Below are positions 10,750 to 23,900 of a stretch of DNA of 64,000 bases, in pieces. The DNA is taken from the NCBI GenBank assembly GCA_032718475.1, contig JAUCBJ010002752.1, positions 51,981 through 115,980 of the forward strand, given 5' to 3'. The number at the start of each line of letters is the position of its first letter. Positions within the stretch are counted from its first letter, which is position 1. Position numbers and translations under genes: made by a program. The notes beneath the pieces were generated by a model. The model was not told the origin of the DNA and ran no database searches. It saw nothing but the letters and a program-made list of their open reading frames with translations. This DNA comes from Nemertoderma westbladi (Eukaryota; Xenacoelomorpha; Nemertodermatida; Nemertodermatidae).

Positions 10750-10925
10750 AAAAAAAAAAGCAAACAGTCGGCCGAAGCCGGAGGCGACCCGAAGGCTCCT
10801 CTTTCGATAGCTGCTACCCGAGGGTAGGGGTGGGCGCTACTCCTATCCCAAGATTTGCTTCCAGTTATTTAACTGGTACTCATTTTATCGACCCCAGTGG
10901 ATGAAAGGCTGAGTACAGTAGTAGG
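10750..10925 (+). mobile_element. Dispersed element fragment
   Basis: A GC-richer block with gtcggccgaagccggaggcg and, at its end, actcattttatcgaccccag followed by tggatgaaaggctgagt. The latter is a sequence I associate with dispersed repeats in several marine invertebrate genomes. An A-rich run precedes it. Class not determined. Confidence 0.45.
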
Positions 10926-11229
10926 TTGATATTATTTATAATTAACGGAAGTAGACTTTTGTGATCTATGATCTAATTATTACTCATTGCACATTATTTA
11001 TACTATTCTACATTCATACATTGGTTATTTATTATCCATCACGACGAACCATGTTCCTACATATTAAACGGTTTATATATCGGATTTGGAGGGGAAGTTC
11101 TGAGGTATTAATAATCGGCCTACTACAGTTAGCTTAATGCATCTAAGTAATATTGATTTAATTACTTTAATTACTAAGTAATAATGATTTAATTAAGTCC
11201 GAGCGAACTCAGACAGTGGAAATGAGATC

Positions 11230-11690
11230 CTTCCAGACTCCCCGATTCTCCATAGTTGTCACAATTTCGTTTCTCTCAAGTTCAGTATCCCTTGGTCTAC
11301 TGTATGTATATATGTTAGAGCCGGTCGTCCACGGGTATGCTTTCCATGTGTTGGTTGCCAGAAAAGATCTGATATGACCTCGTCTTTACTTCTCCAGCAG
11401 TGCCCACTGAATTCTGCGTTCCCGGAGGGTGGTTGATACAGGTAGTATAGTACCATAGAGCTCGGTGTTGACATGTGTTGTCTCCAGCTGAGTTTAGGGC
11501 TGCCCTTAGTCGTCTTGTGTAGCAACCATCAATTCTGTGTTCAAGTGATTTCGTCAGTGTCCAGGTCTCACCCCCGTATAAAAGTACACTTTCCACTGTG
11601 GCTCAAAAGAACTTTGTCTTCAGGTGCCTGGAGAGATCTGATTTCCAAATGGTATCCATTTTTGATAGAGCTACCCATGCCTTTGCTTTC
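11230..11690 (-). mobile_element. LINE fragment, C-terminal RT region, family 2
   Basis: On the minus strand two overlapping frames read ESVLLYGGETWTLTKSLEHR and WRSKDEVISDLFWQPTHGK. Both are typical of the thumb and C-terminal tail of non-LTR retrotransposon polymerases. Frames are broken and stops are present, so it is dead. It lies just 3' of the larger LINE copy, in the same orientation, but belongs to another family. Confidence 0.65.
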
Positions 11691-11756
11691 CTAATTTATA
11701 TGTATTTTTTGCTACTCTCTATCCATGATCCAAGGTACTGGAAGTCATCAACCTTC

Positions 11757-13370
11757 CTTACTACTACTAGGATCGGCATGCTGTATTGCAGCATCATTTT
11801 TAAGAATGCTGTGCCGGCTTGTCGACAAAATTGAGCCGCCACAACTCCGTATCACCCATGACATTTGCTAGATCATCCGCATCTTCAAGGTCAGTGTCCT
11901 TTAAGATGCGTCTCAAGAAAGTCATGGGTTGTCCACCATGCTTATTCACTCCATGAGGCTGCCAAAGCACACGATTATGCACTGGCTGTTCCTCACTGCG
12001 AAAGCAATGTCCTGCAAAGCGGAGGCGACTTTGTTCTAGTGTCAAGCTTGGGGGAACCAATGAGACACCTCCAATGTTATATAGTGTCTGGTTGGAGATG
12101 TGTACATTGTACTTGACACAATGAACCCTGCGTTTTGGTGTCCTCAGCAGTTAGAGCCCAGCATGGACTCCCATAGAGGAGTACTGGAACTACTGCTGCT
12201 CTAAATAATCGGACCTTAAGTTTCCGATTAATTCTCTGCTGTGACTTCCAGATCCTGGAAACCCTATTCAAGGCTGCCCATGCCTTTCCCTTACATATTC
12301 GAAGGTCCTCACCTGACTTCCGGATCCATGATCCCAGGTAACAGAAGTCGTCCACATGCTCAAGCATACCATCCTTTGAGCTTATGCTCATCCGTTCAGA
12401 GACTTGCTGAGGACTTTCAAAGTTAACTGTCAAAATTTTGGTCTTTCTGGAGTTAATTAAAAGACCAACACTAGAAGCAGCCTGTTCTAATGAGCTGAGG
12501 AGCCATTGGGCTCCCTCTAGTGATTCTGAGAGTAATCCTAAGTCATCAGCAAAGTCTAGAACAGTTAGGTACTTGGCAGGATTTCCTCGACTTCTGGAGC
12601 CAGTAGGTGGAGTTATCATCACCCCATCATCATTATGATGATATAAGGACATGCGTAGAACATAGTCAACCACAATTATGAACAAGAATGGTGCAAGTGT
12701 GTCTCCCTGGAGGACGCCCCATAACACTTCAAATGGTTTTGTGTCACCGTCAACAGTAGACATAAATGTAATATAATATAATAATAATCCAATGCCAGCC
12801 ACGACTACCTCTGGTATTCCATAAGCTCTTAGGATTTCCAGCATTTTATCTCTATGGATTGAGTCAATTGCTTTCTTGAAGTCCACAATTGTCAGGACAT
12901 CGGGGAGATTCTATGACTTAATTCCTTCAATCAGTCTCCGTAGTACAAGTATCTGAGCTATTGTTGATCTACTTGGTCGAAATCCGTTCAGTAGTTTCTC
13001 TATGTGAGGCCTAATCCTATATAGAATCATTTTATTGTATATTTTGGCAGCTACCACAAGCAGACAGATCCCACGATAGTTTGTTGGTATACCGAGGTCT
13101 CCTTTCTTGGGGAGAGGCTTTAGTTGACCTTTAGTCCAAATTGGTGGTGGCTTTTCCCCTTTTAACATCCGGTTGCAAACATTCAATAATGGTCTGTTTA
13201 GGACTCCTGTTTTCCATAACTCCGCTGGGATTTCATCTAATCCACTCGCTTTATTATTGGACATGCTTTTAATGCTTCTTTGGAGTTCGGCGGGTGTGAA
13301 TTCTCCTGTTTCTATAGGTAGCGTATTATCAAATATTTTCCTTGTAGGGCTGACCTCGATGTTTGGTTAA
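11757..13370 (-). mobile_element. APE-type LINE, copy A (5'-truncated)
   Basis: Minus strand, 5' end missing. The RT begins near 13,264 (NNKASGLDEIPAELWKTG), continues through LKPLPKKGDLGIPTNYRGIC, the motif A region DFKKAIDSIHRDKMLEILRA, the GVLQGDTLAPFLFIIVVDY block and the catalytic LDFADDLGLL at about 12,539-12,560, then the thumb. The 3' end carries VMGDTELWRLNFVDKPA and a short (TAG)n-type tail (tactactactaggatcgg on the + strand). Breaks at about 12,900 and 12,100 inactivate it. It sits inside the first innexin intron. Confidence 0.85.
12077..12886 (-). pseudogene. Reverse transcriptase palm and thumb, copy A
   Basis: A 269-codon remnant retaining the catalytic FADD box and the preceding GVLQGDTLAPF motif of non-LTR RTs. 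It would copy its own RNA by target-primed reverse transcription. The upstream 117-codon segment (12,911-13,264) is in another frame, so the polymerase is interrupted. The last residues run out of frame near TEDTK. Confidence 0.8.
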
Positions 13371-14005
13371 CTTAAAGGAAGAACAGGAGTCTTACTCCCC
13401 CAATAAAAAATATAGAATCAGGACATTTAGCCCAAAATATACTTCTCTACCCCTAGGGTCATCGAAGAACAACAAACACACTAACACAAACAAATATAAA
13501 TACATGCTAAACATACAGGTATGTGTCGCAACCCTAACCCTAAGCCTACCCGCCATACACTAAATGATACCGTTAATAAACTGCACAATAGCTAAGCCTA
13601 TATTCTATAAGAAAATAAATGACAATTTTGTCGCCGTGAAAGGGGTATGTATGGCTGAGGCAAAAATAACTACTGTAATTTGTGAAAAATATGGTTGCGT
13701 TTCGGTGTCTTGGACCAGTACGCGCTAATCCTAGACACCTCGTCAGCTGGACAGGGAATTAGCCAATCCTATCTATATTGCACCAATGACCTAAATTAAT
13801 CGCACCATCAACTCTGTTACCACCTAGCCCAAACACAAGTCAGACCACAGAACACACAGGAACCCTTTAGGCCTATGGTAAGTAAATATGCTACCAATGG
13901 AAAACTGGTAGAGTGCTAGGGCACACACACAGTACAAAATTTATATAAGATTTTATGATTTGCAGTAATGTCGGAATTGTGCTCCACTTTCATAAGATGA
14001 TAATT
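13371..14005. other. Intronic stretch, no gene
   Basis: Includes aggaagaacaggagtc, also present in the foldback at 14,006-14,135, and a short telomere-like aaccctaaccctaagcc near 13,530. Otherwise nothing recognised. Confidence 0.5.
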
Positions 14006-14135
14006 GATGTTAACGACATACTGACTAACAGGGGGTTGTTATGTATATATTAACTTAAAGGAAGACTCCTGTTCTTCCTTTAAATTAATATTTTATACAT
14101 AACAACCCCCTGTTAGTCAGTATGTCGTTAACATC
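14006..14135. repeat. 130-bp foldback (inverted repeat)
   Basis: Left arm begins gatgttaacgacatactgac and the right arm ends gtcagtatgtcgttaacatc. The arms are about 55-60 bases with a few mismatches around an AT-rich and aggaagactcctgttcttcct centre. It could be a foldback or MITE remnant. Confidence 0.8.
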
Positions 14136-14615
14136 GAGATGAGATATTAATTCGCCGAGATGGGATTTGTTTCACGTTTCCCCGCCCTGTCTCTAAGTGG
14201 TAGCTAATTGAGTACAAGTTTCCTCTGGGAAGTATACAGTAGGCTGCCTAGTTCTGGGGGGACAATATTATTAATAAGTCTACAGACTTTGTTACTAATC
14301 CCTGGCCTAACGGCCAAATAAAACTTTACAATACGACTTTGCTGTACGTTTACTTTTGTCGTAATCTGAGTAGTTTCTCCTACCATGCCATGACATGCCA
14401 TGCGCTGCCATGCAATCTATTTAATAAGTCTAGTCGTACAGTCGATGGTTATATCCGTTCATCGTACAATTGCATGACATGGAACTCAATCATATTTAAC
14501 TTTTTGTATTGAACAGTTATGGGTATTCTACAGAATACTTTTAAATCCTTATGTATCCCTACTACTACTACTACTAGGATCGGCATGCTGCATTGCAGCT
14601 GCATTTTTAAGAATG

Positions 14616-15990
14616 CTATGCCGGTTTATCGACAAAATTGCACCGCCACAACTCCCTATCACCCATGACATTTGCTAGATCATCCGCATCTTCAAGGCCA
14701 GTGTCCATTAAAATGCGTCTCAAGAAAGTCATGTGCTGTCCACCATGCTTATTCACTCCATGAGGCTGCCAAAGTACAAGATTACGCACTGGCTGGTCCT
14801 CACGGCGAAAGCAATGTCCTGCAAAGCGGAGGCGATTTTGTTCTAGTGTCAAGCTTGGGGGAACCAATGAGACATCTCCAATGTTATATAGTGTCTGGTT
14901 GGAGATGTGTGCATTGTACTTGATACAATGAACCCGGCGTAGCATTCTTGTGAATGTGCCATCCAGAGATTTGGTGTCCTCAGCAGTTAGAGCTCAGCAT
15001 GGACTCCCATACAGAAGTACTGGAACTTCCAAATCCTGGAAAGCCTATTCAAGGCTGCCCATGCCTTTCCCTTACGTATTCGAAGGTCCTCACCTGACTT
15101 CCGGATCCATGATCCCAGGTAACAGAAGTCATCCACATGCTCAAGCATACCATCTTTTGAACTTATGCTCATCCGATCACAGACTTGCTGAGGACTTTCA
15201 AAGTTAACTGTCAAAATTTTGGTCTTTCTGGAGTTAATTAAAAGACCAACACTAGAAGCAGCATGTTCTAATGAGCTGAGGAGCCGTTGGGCTCCCTCCA
15301 GTGATTCTGAGAGTACTCCTAAGTCATCAGCAAAGTCTAGATCAGTTAGGTACTTGGCAGGATTTCCTCGACTTCTGCTAAGTGCCAAAATGGGCTCCAT
15401 GGTCCCACGACCTTTACGGAACAAATTCTGATTTCCACGGAGCAGTCTCTCAATGGGATCCCTGATGCGATTTAATAGAATTATATTGTATGCTTTGCAG
15501 CAATCGAGATCAATGAGATTCCCCGAAAAGAACCATAGAGTGTTAGGTTGCCCTTCTTGGGAACTGGCACCAACTTATTTGTTTTCATTTCTTGTGGGAC
15601 TCTTGTTGTTCGGTACATGTCTACTATCATGGGATAGATGAGCTTTAAACACTCAGGCATTTTAAAGACCTCAGGGGGAACACCATCTACTCCACTGGCA
15701 CGATTGGTCTTAATGCTCTTTGCAGCAGCCTTCACTTCTGCAAAGGAGATATCACCAATGGGAATATCTGGGAGTACAGACTCAGACACTTTTACTTCTA
15801 TAAAGTTATCAGGCAATACCCTGTCATTATTGAGGAGCTTTTCAACCCTTCCAACTATTGATGCGATCGGCTGGTGATTCAGCCTTAACCTTGGTGGTTG
15901 GTTGGCTTTTTCGTCCAGCAAGCAAGTTGATCGATCTCCATGCCTGGGATGATTGCCTGCTGTCGTCAGCATCATTGATGGCATCAACAT
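14616..15990 (-). pseudogene. Reverse transcriptase, copy B, deleted and frameshifted
   Basis: Three frames: 15,481-15,990 (linker and RT motif 1, ending RGISLISIAAK), 14,987-15,424 (FRKGRGTMEP, then SRSRGNPAKYLTDLDFADD and the thumb) and 14,616-14,945 (C-terminal tail). The catalytic first Asp block (DFKKA..S) is absent, so the enzyme cannot work. Confidence 0.8.
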
Positions 15991-17431
15991 GTTGGTTTAT
16001 TAGCTCCTGTAAATTAACAGAGTACTGCCTGTTCAGGGACCTAGATGCAGCCTTAACTGCATTCTTGGCCGCTGTAGTCTGTTTGAGTCGGGACTCTTTC
16101 TGCGCCTTGTAGAGGTCATTTCGGCACTTCTGAATTTTGTTGTCAGTCCAGGGAGCCCGTTTCCTGTTTCGAGGGTAAACAGGAACTGCTTCTGCAGCTG
16201 CTAATTTAACTGCCTCTGTGAAGGCAGTATAGCCCTCACAGTGATCTGCCGCCTCATGGGCAAGAACCTCATACCTGTTGCTCAGCTGTAGTGTGAAGCT
16301 GGATCTCACACTTGGCTGTTGCAACAGAGAGGACCAGTCATGCCGCGGCAAGGCAGATTTCGTTGTTCTGCTAGCACGCAGACTAAGTCTTACCTTGGCC
16401 ACAATAAGGCGGTGATCACTGGAGAAGGGTCGTAGTGTAAATGCATTACAGTCTTGTATAGAGCTCCTGTATTTCCTACGAAACAGGATATGGTCTATCT
16501 GGGACTTGTGACCACTGGGTCCACTATGAGTCCATAGCTTTACAGTTCGCTTCTTGAACTGGGTTCCAGCCGAAAACAATACATTTCCAGAGATAAAATC
16601 CTGAAGATGGACGGAATTTCGGTTAACACTATTGCTATAGACCCAGGGCGATGTAGGTGATTGATGCAGACTTGCATTGAAGTCTCCCAGGAATGTTAAG
16701 AATGCATGCTGATCCACTCCATCAGTAGCTGCTTGTAGATTCTGGTAGAAATTTTCCACCTCCTCTACAGGGGCAACACTAGTTGGAGAGTAGCACACAA
16801 TCAGAACCACCTAAGGAAACTTCTTAGCCAGTCTTCCAGAACATGAGAAGTGGCAACGGATGATGCGGTTAGATATTTGGTCTATTTTGTCCAATGCTGC
16901 ATGTGCAGTTGGATTCATCAATAGACCAATTCCACCATTGCCACTATCATCTGCTGAAGCGAGGGCGAGTCGCCAACCGCCCCCCATGTCATTAATCAGA
17001 ACCTCATAAGTCTGTCCAGTCTGCATTCGGTGCTCTTGAACACCCACTGCACTAAGAGAAAGCTTATCTGCCAAGGCAGTCGGCTCACCTTGTCGCATTG
17101 GGGACCCGAGTGTTAGGGTGTTTACTGAGGCTAGTCTAGTGACTTGTCTCAGATTCACCAATGGCTTTGTTGGTCGGAGTGGAACATGAGAGTAGCCTCC
17201 AACTCCAGAATCCCTCTCCCCCTCACAATCTGGCCTCCCTGGTGACCCAGGGTTTGGGCCAGAAAGGTCACCAGGAAAGGGATTCAAAGAATTGTTTGCC
17301 GCTCTCTCTCCAGTAGGGGGTGAGACAGGCAGCCGGTCAGGAGATAACTGACGCCTGTGAGGCCGATTGTGTCCAGTCATTCCACTGGCCTCTAGTGGCT
17401 GGACCTCCGCATTACTAATGTAATCATCCAT
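15842..17431 (-). pseudogene. LINE ORF2 N-terminus and AP endonuclease, copy B
   Basis: Two frames separated by a one-codon-scale break at 16,810. The first (17,431 to 16,811) holds a proline/arginine-rich leader then VGVQEHRMQTGQTYEVL, whose Glu matches the metal-binding residue of AP-type endonucleases. The second holds LTFLGDFNASL at about 16,680 and RPFSSDHRLIV at about 16,415, the GDxN and SDH catalytic motifs. The endonuclease would nick target DNA to prime reverse transcription. All motifs survive, but the frame break disables it. Confidence 0.85.
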
Positions 17432-17899
17432 AGTGGGGGTTGGGGGTGCTTTTTTGACAAGTCAGCTCTCGGGGCAAATACCACACCCTGGTTTGCCATT
17501 CCACAGGGTGGGTGTCGCAGTGGAGTCAGATAGGAGGCCATCACCCATATCTACTCTGGCGCACATGACCCACCATTGACTGTGCAGCTCATCTGCTGGG
17601 CCATGCTGCCAGGTGCAGGTTGCAGTGAAGTGCACTCAGAGTGGACATGAGAACACTATACTCCTGACCAGCCATTGGTAGATCACCATCTGCCTGGCCA
17701 GGCCATATACCCATGCAGCCAAGTATATGGGTCCTTAATCCAGGACCAAGGGCGTCCTTATCCCAGAACGAATGGGGTCCTAGTTACAGGACCAGATTTG
17801 CCCTAGTAAGAGGGTCTATGCAGCTACAGGTGGCACCTCCTTTATGCTGCATGGAGGTGGCAAGTTTTCTTGACAATGACCTAGAATACCTGACCTGAC

Positions 17900-19100
17900 C
17901 TGATCCTACTTATTGCTAACGTGCAATTACTACATTATTCTGCATTCAGTATTTTGAACGAAGTTTGAACTTTTTTGTTACAATTTAAATTTTTAACAAT
18001 ATACCTTTATATTAATAATTTCATTTAATGTCATAAATAAATGCTACGCGTACTAAAAACCGTTGCAATAACAATAAAAATAAAATAATAATGTAATGTA
18101 ATAAGTGGTGCGCATGCCCCATGTTATCTGATCACATCGCACATATACGTAACAGAACCCCATATTATATGGACCTTTATCACCTGTTGTCTCTCGTCCT
18201 ATCAAATTTGTCCGACATCCTATGATGATAGATCCTAACACGGCGAAAAAACCCAAATTCAAGAAGAACCGCGCCTTACATATGTATTTTATTGACCTTA
18301 TATACCGGTACCGCTATTGCATCACCCGCCATATTTTACATTCTGTCATTCCAACCCATTATTTATTACCACACCCGTTTGGATGTTTCCTGTAGACCGA
18401 AATAAATAAATTTAATTGTATTTTTATAGTCGGAATGTACAGCTGTCTCAGTAAGTAATATATAAGGTGCTTGCTTGTAGGTAGGCAGAGGTGCTACCGT
18501 ATTACTTACAGCGCCCAAGCAGTAAATTAGTACAAGGGAGTATATATACCACAGTATCTCAGATTCATTTACAATAAATATTTATAGTTCAAGGCGAAAA
18601 TTATTATTATATTTAGTACAATGCTATAATTACATCACACTTGAATTTACTGATAAAATACGAAGTGACTATAGTAGGCCTACTACATTAATATTATTTT
18701 TAATTAGTATTCTCTGTTACTTTTATTAAAAAACCGAATGGCCCTTAGTGTCACCACCATAATAAACAGCAATTATTATACATTAATCTATAGACAAAGC
18801 CAACAGCATGCTGCATACTGTAGTTATTACGTTAGTTAACATAGCCAGTACACCATAACCTACTAAAGATCGACACACCATCATGAAAGTTGCCATATAC
18901 CAACTAAATTCAGTAAGCTAGTATTCAGTAAGCTCACTCTCAATTGAAATTTATCAAAATTTATTTCTGGAATATTTTGTGGTTGCCATGTAACCGGGTG
19001 CAAATTTCAAACTTTGGATATCTATAATAATTCCAGACTACGAAGGTCTCTGATTTTTTAAACGTGAGAAACAGGGAATAAAAGACTACCAAAATAATTT
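17900..19100. other. Intronic AT-rich stretch
   Basis: No exon or repeat family recognised. A short direct repeat (attcagtaagct) occurs at about 18,910-18,933. Confidence 0.5.
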
Positions 19101-19110
19101 ACTTATGACT

Positions 19111-19560
19111 TTATATACAATCCCGCTGCCATGGTGAATGGTATATATACAATCCCGCTGCCATGGTGAATGGTATATATACAATCCCGCTGCCATGGTG
19201 AATGGTATATATACAATCCCGCTGCCATGGTGAATGGTATATATACAATCCCGCTGCCATGGTGAATGGTATATATACAATCCCGCTGCCATGGTGAATG
19301 GTATATATACAATCCCGCTGCCATGGTGAATGGTATATATACAATCCCGCTGCCATGGTGAATGGTATATATACAATCCCGCTGCCATGGTGAATGGTAT
19401 ATATACAATCCCGCTGCCATGGTGAATGGTATATATACAATCCCGCTGCCATGGTGAATGGTATATATACAATCCCGCTGCCATGGTGAATGGTATATAT
19501 ACAATCCCGCTGCCATGGTGAATGGTATATATACAATCCCGCTGCCATGGTGAATGGTAT
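19111..19560. repeat. 32-bp minisatellite, 14 near-identical units
   Basis: Unit tatatatacaatcccgctgc plus catggtgaatgg, repeated without visible substitutions. As 32 is not a multiple of three, the same peptide text cycles through all three minus frames. The open frames there are artefacts. Confidence 0.95.
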
Positions 19561-20965
19561 AAAGGGGGATATGTGAATTATTGTTTACAGACCAATATGA
19601 AACAATATTCATCACATTATGTGAACCAACTTATTATTTTTATCAGTTTATAATCAGACCAGAGTGTATTACGGCCCACTGTTACTGCTTTCGTTTTAGT
19701 GCTGATTGTTGTCGCTCCGAGATATTGTTCCGGTTTACGTCTGGGCTGGGATGGGATGGTATTCCTTCACATTTACTTTTGTATAGCGTAAGGAGACTGG
19801 CTGAGGGGCCAGTTACCCAGTTTCCGGTAAAATACCTTTAAAGAAAAGTAAAGTACGGTATTAAAGATACAGTATATAACGTAGTAGTAATAACCAATTA
19901 TTAAATAATAAATTGGATTATACTATACAGTAAGTACTGTATTAATCTATTATTGTAGTTCAGTGACAGTCTCCAGTCGGTATATTCCCCCTCCCCTATA
20001 TATCTACCACCTGTTTTCACACTCCCCTGCTGTATACTGTAGTAATATAGCTAGTAGCTTACGAATACACCGTCACACCCACCTTCCAACCCTATTCCGT
20101 GACGCAATTTCCCCTTTAATTACTCATTCCATATTATAAAAACCCTGAAGCGACTAATACTAATATCATAAATTAATATTATAATCATATAATTATTATT
20201 AGTAATATTTTGTAATATTTACTGTATTAGCCCTACTATTATTCTGAATCATTATATATTCTTAATTAATCAATCGCATTTTGATCAAAGTAAAATCAAT
20301 TTACATATTAATTACTACTAATACGGTAAAATTTCACCAAAGAAAGAAAAATAAAAATGGTTCAGTTGTTATAGTAACTATTTTACGTAGGATGAGATCA
20401 GGTAATAATAATGTAAAAACTTAAGGCACATCTCTATTCGGGTCTTTGATGCGTTTCCCCCACTACTCCGTTCCATCATTACGTTCCAACAATGCGTTCC
20501 ATCACTCTGTTCCGCGACCGACTACATTCTACCGACGCGACGCATATTGTTAATTGCTTCCGGCCCGAACCTTCACCCCGAATCTGCGTAGATGAGTCCT
20601 GAAATCTAAAGGAGTTTTCTGGAGGTAATTAACAGAACATATTTAATTTACTTGTGGAGCGATAGTCACCCGCGTATCGCTTTCTAGAACAAACGTCGGA
20701 CAGGTACCTAAGATTTACTCAAGGTTTGTGTAGGTAAAGTCTAGCAACGTTTTGATTTGTGGACCAGTGGTGTCATTAAGCCAGCACTGAATTGTAAGGT
20801 TTTTTTTGATACATGGAATTGGAGAACTTAGTCACTAATGTTAATCAGTTAAGTTAAGATTAATTTATTAATAAATTTGTTTTCTTAACCCGAAAGTTAA
20901 CTATTTACAAAACTTTTGGTAAGAGACCAGTAGTAACCAGATGGGGAGGGTGGGACGCAGTTAAA
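19561..20965. other. Intronic stretch, no gene
   Basis: AT-rich, with no supported exon. The first units of the next array begin just after a tgggacgcagttaaaatggg segment. Confidence 0.5.
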
Positions 20966-20969
20966 ATGG

Positions 20970-23900
20970 GACTGTACTGGTTAACTATCCGACGTACTGG
21001 TTAACTATCCGACGTACTGGTTAACTGTTGGACGTACAGGTTAACTATCCTACGTACTGGTTAACTATCCGACGTACTGGTTGACTATCCTACGTACTGG
21101 TTAACTATCCTACGTACTGGTTAACTATTGGTCGTACTGGTTAACTATTGGACGTACTGGTTAACTATCCGACGTACTGGTTAACTATTGGACGTACTGG
21201 TTAACTATCCGACGTACTGGTTAACTATCCGACGTACTGGTTAACTATCCTACGTACTGGTTAACTATCCTACGTACTGGTTAACTATCCCACGTACTGG
21301 TTAACTATCCGACGTACTGGTTAACTATCCGACGTACTGGTTAACTGTTGGACGTACAGGTTAACTATCCTACGTACTGGTTAACTATCCGACGTACTGG
21401 TTGACTATCCTACGTACTGGTTAACTATCCTACGTACTGGTTAACTATTGGTCGTACTGGTTAACTATTGGACGTACTGGTTAACTATCCGACGTACTGG
21501 TTAACTATTGGACGTACTGGTTAACTATCCGACGTACTGGTTAACTATCCTACGTACTGGTTAACTATCCTACGTACTGGTTAACTATCCGACGTACTGG
21601 TTAACTATTGGACGTACAAGTTAACTATCCGACGTACTGGTTAACTATCCGACGTACTGGTTAACTATCCGACGTACTGGTTAACTATCCGACGTACTGG
21701 TTGACTATCCTACGTACTGGTTAACTATCCTACGTACTGGTTAACTATTGGTCGTACTGGTTAACTATTGGACGTACTGGTTAACTATCCGACGTACTGG
21801 TTAACTATTGGACGTACTGGTTAACTATCCGACGTACTGGTTAACTATCCGACGTACTGGTTAACTATCCTACGTACTGGTTAACTATCCTACGTACTGG
21901 TTAACTATCCGACGTACTGGTTAACTATTGGACGTACAGGTTAACTATCCGACGTACTGGTTAACTATCCGACGTACTGGTTAACTATCCGACGTACTGG
22001 TTAACTATCCGACGTACTGGTTAACTATTGGTCGTACTGGTTAACTATCCAACGTACTGGTTAACTATTGGACGTACTGGTTAACTATCCGACGTACTGG
22101 TTAACTATCCGACGTACTGGTTAACTATCCGACGTACTGGTTAACTATTGGACGTACTGGTTAACTATCCGACGTACTGGTTAACTATTGGACGTACTGG
22201 TTAACTATCCGACGTACTGGTTAACTATTGGACGTACTGGTTAACTATCCGACGTACTGGTTAACTATCCGACATACTGGTTAACTATCCGACGTACTGG
22301 TTAACTATTGGACGTACTGGTTAACTATCCGACGTACTGGTTAACTATCCGACATATTGGTTAACTATCCGACGTACTGGTTAACTATCCGACGTACTGG
22401 TTAACTATTGGATGGACTGGTTAACTATCCGATGTACTGGTTAACTATCCGACGTACTGGTTAACTATTGGACGTACTGGTTAACTATCCGACGTACTGG
22501 TTAACTATTGGACGTACTGGTTAACTATCCGACGTACTGGTTAACTATTGGACGTACTGGTTAACTATCCGACGTACTGGTTAACTATTGGACGTACTGG
22601 TTAACTATTCGACGTACTGGTTAACTATCCGACGTACTGGTTAACTATCCAACGTACTGGTTAACTATCCGACATACTGGTTAACTATTGGACGTACTGG
22701 TTAACTATCAGACGTACTGGTTAACTATCCGACGTACTGGTTAACTATCCAACGTACTGGTTAACTATCCGACGTACTGGTTAACTATTGGACGTACTGG
22801 TTAACTATCCGACGTACTGGTTAACTATCCGACGTACTGGTTAACTACCCGACGTACTGGTTAAATATTGGACGTAATGGTTACCTATTGGAAGTACTGG
22901 TTAACTATCCGACATACTGGTTAACTATTGGACGTACTGGTTAACTATCCGACGTACTGGTTAACTATCCGACGTGCTGGTTAACTATCCGACGTACTGG
23001 TTAACTATTGGACGTACTGGTTAACTATCCGACGTACTGGTTAACTATCCGACGTACTGGTTAACTATTGGACGTACTGGTTAACTATCCCACGTACTGG
23101 TTAACTATCCGACGTACTGGTTAACTATCCTACGTACTGGTTAACTATCGTAAGTACTGGTTAACTATCCTACGTACTGGTTAACTATCCTACGTACTGG
23201 TTAACTATCCGACGTACTGGTTAACTACTGGACGTACTGGTTAACTATCCTACATACTGGTTAACTATCCGACGTACTGGTTAACTATCCGACGTACTGG
23301 TTAACTATTGGACGTACTGGTTAACTATCCTACGTACTGGTTAACTATCCGACGTACTGGTTAACTATCCGACGTACTGGTTAACTATCCGACGTACTGG
23401 TTAACTATTGGACGTACTGGTTAACTATCCCACGTACTGGTTAACTATCCGACGTACTGGTTAACTATCCTACGTACTGGTTAACTATCCTACGTACTGG
23501 TTAACTATCCTACGTACTGGTTAACTATCCTACGTACTGGTTAACTATCCTACGTACTGGTTAACTACTGGACGTACTGGTTAACTATCCTACGTACTGG
23601 TTAACTATCCTACGTACTGGTTAACTATCCTACGTACTGGTTAACTATCCGACGTACTGGTTAACTATCCGACGTACTGGTTAACTATCTGACGTACTGG
23701 TTAACTATCCGGCGTACTGGTTAACTATTGGACGTACTGGTTAACTATCCGACGTACTGGTTAACTATCCTACGTACTGGTTAACTTTTGGACGTACTAT
23801 GGTTAACTATTGGACGTACTGGTTAACTATTGGACGTACTGATTAACTATCAGACGTACTGGTTAACTATCCGACGTACTGGTTAACTATCCAACGTACT

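Larger units (their letters stand above)
14560..17890 (-). mobile_element. APE-type LINE, copy B (near full length, internally deleted)
   Basis: Minus strand. From its 5' end: a GC-richer leader (17,450-17,890), a proline-rich N-terminus, an AP-endonuclease domain, a linker, and the RT start (PVPKKGNLTLYGSFRGISLI). There follows a deletion that joins the region after motif 1 directly to YLTDLDFADDLGVL, then the thumb, the 3' end and a (TAG)n-type tail at 14,560-14,580. The RT motif A block present in copy A is missing. Same family as copy A by near identity of the FADD-to-3' segment. Target-site duplications were not found by eye. Confidence 0.85.

Noticed and set aside
13525-13552. Telomere repeat
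   Set aside because: Only two CCCTAA-like units; too short to mean anything.
18883-18920. ATG frame MKVAIYQLNS followed by GTAAGC
   Set aside because: Ends in phase 0, incompatible with exon 2 in phase 1.
19086-19615. Three overlapping minus frames with MAAGLYIYHSPWQRD repeats
   Set aside because: A 32-base unit cycles through all frames, so the same text appears three times; not coding.
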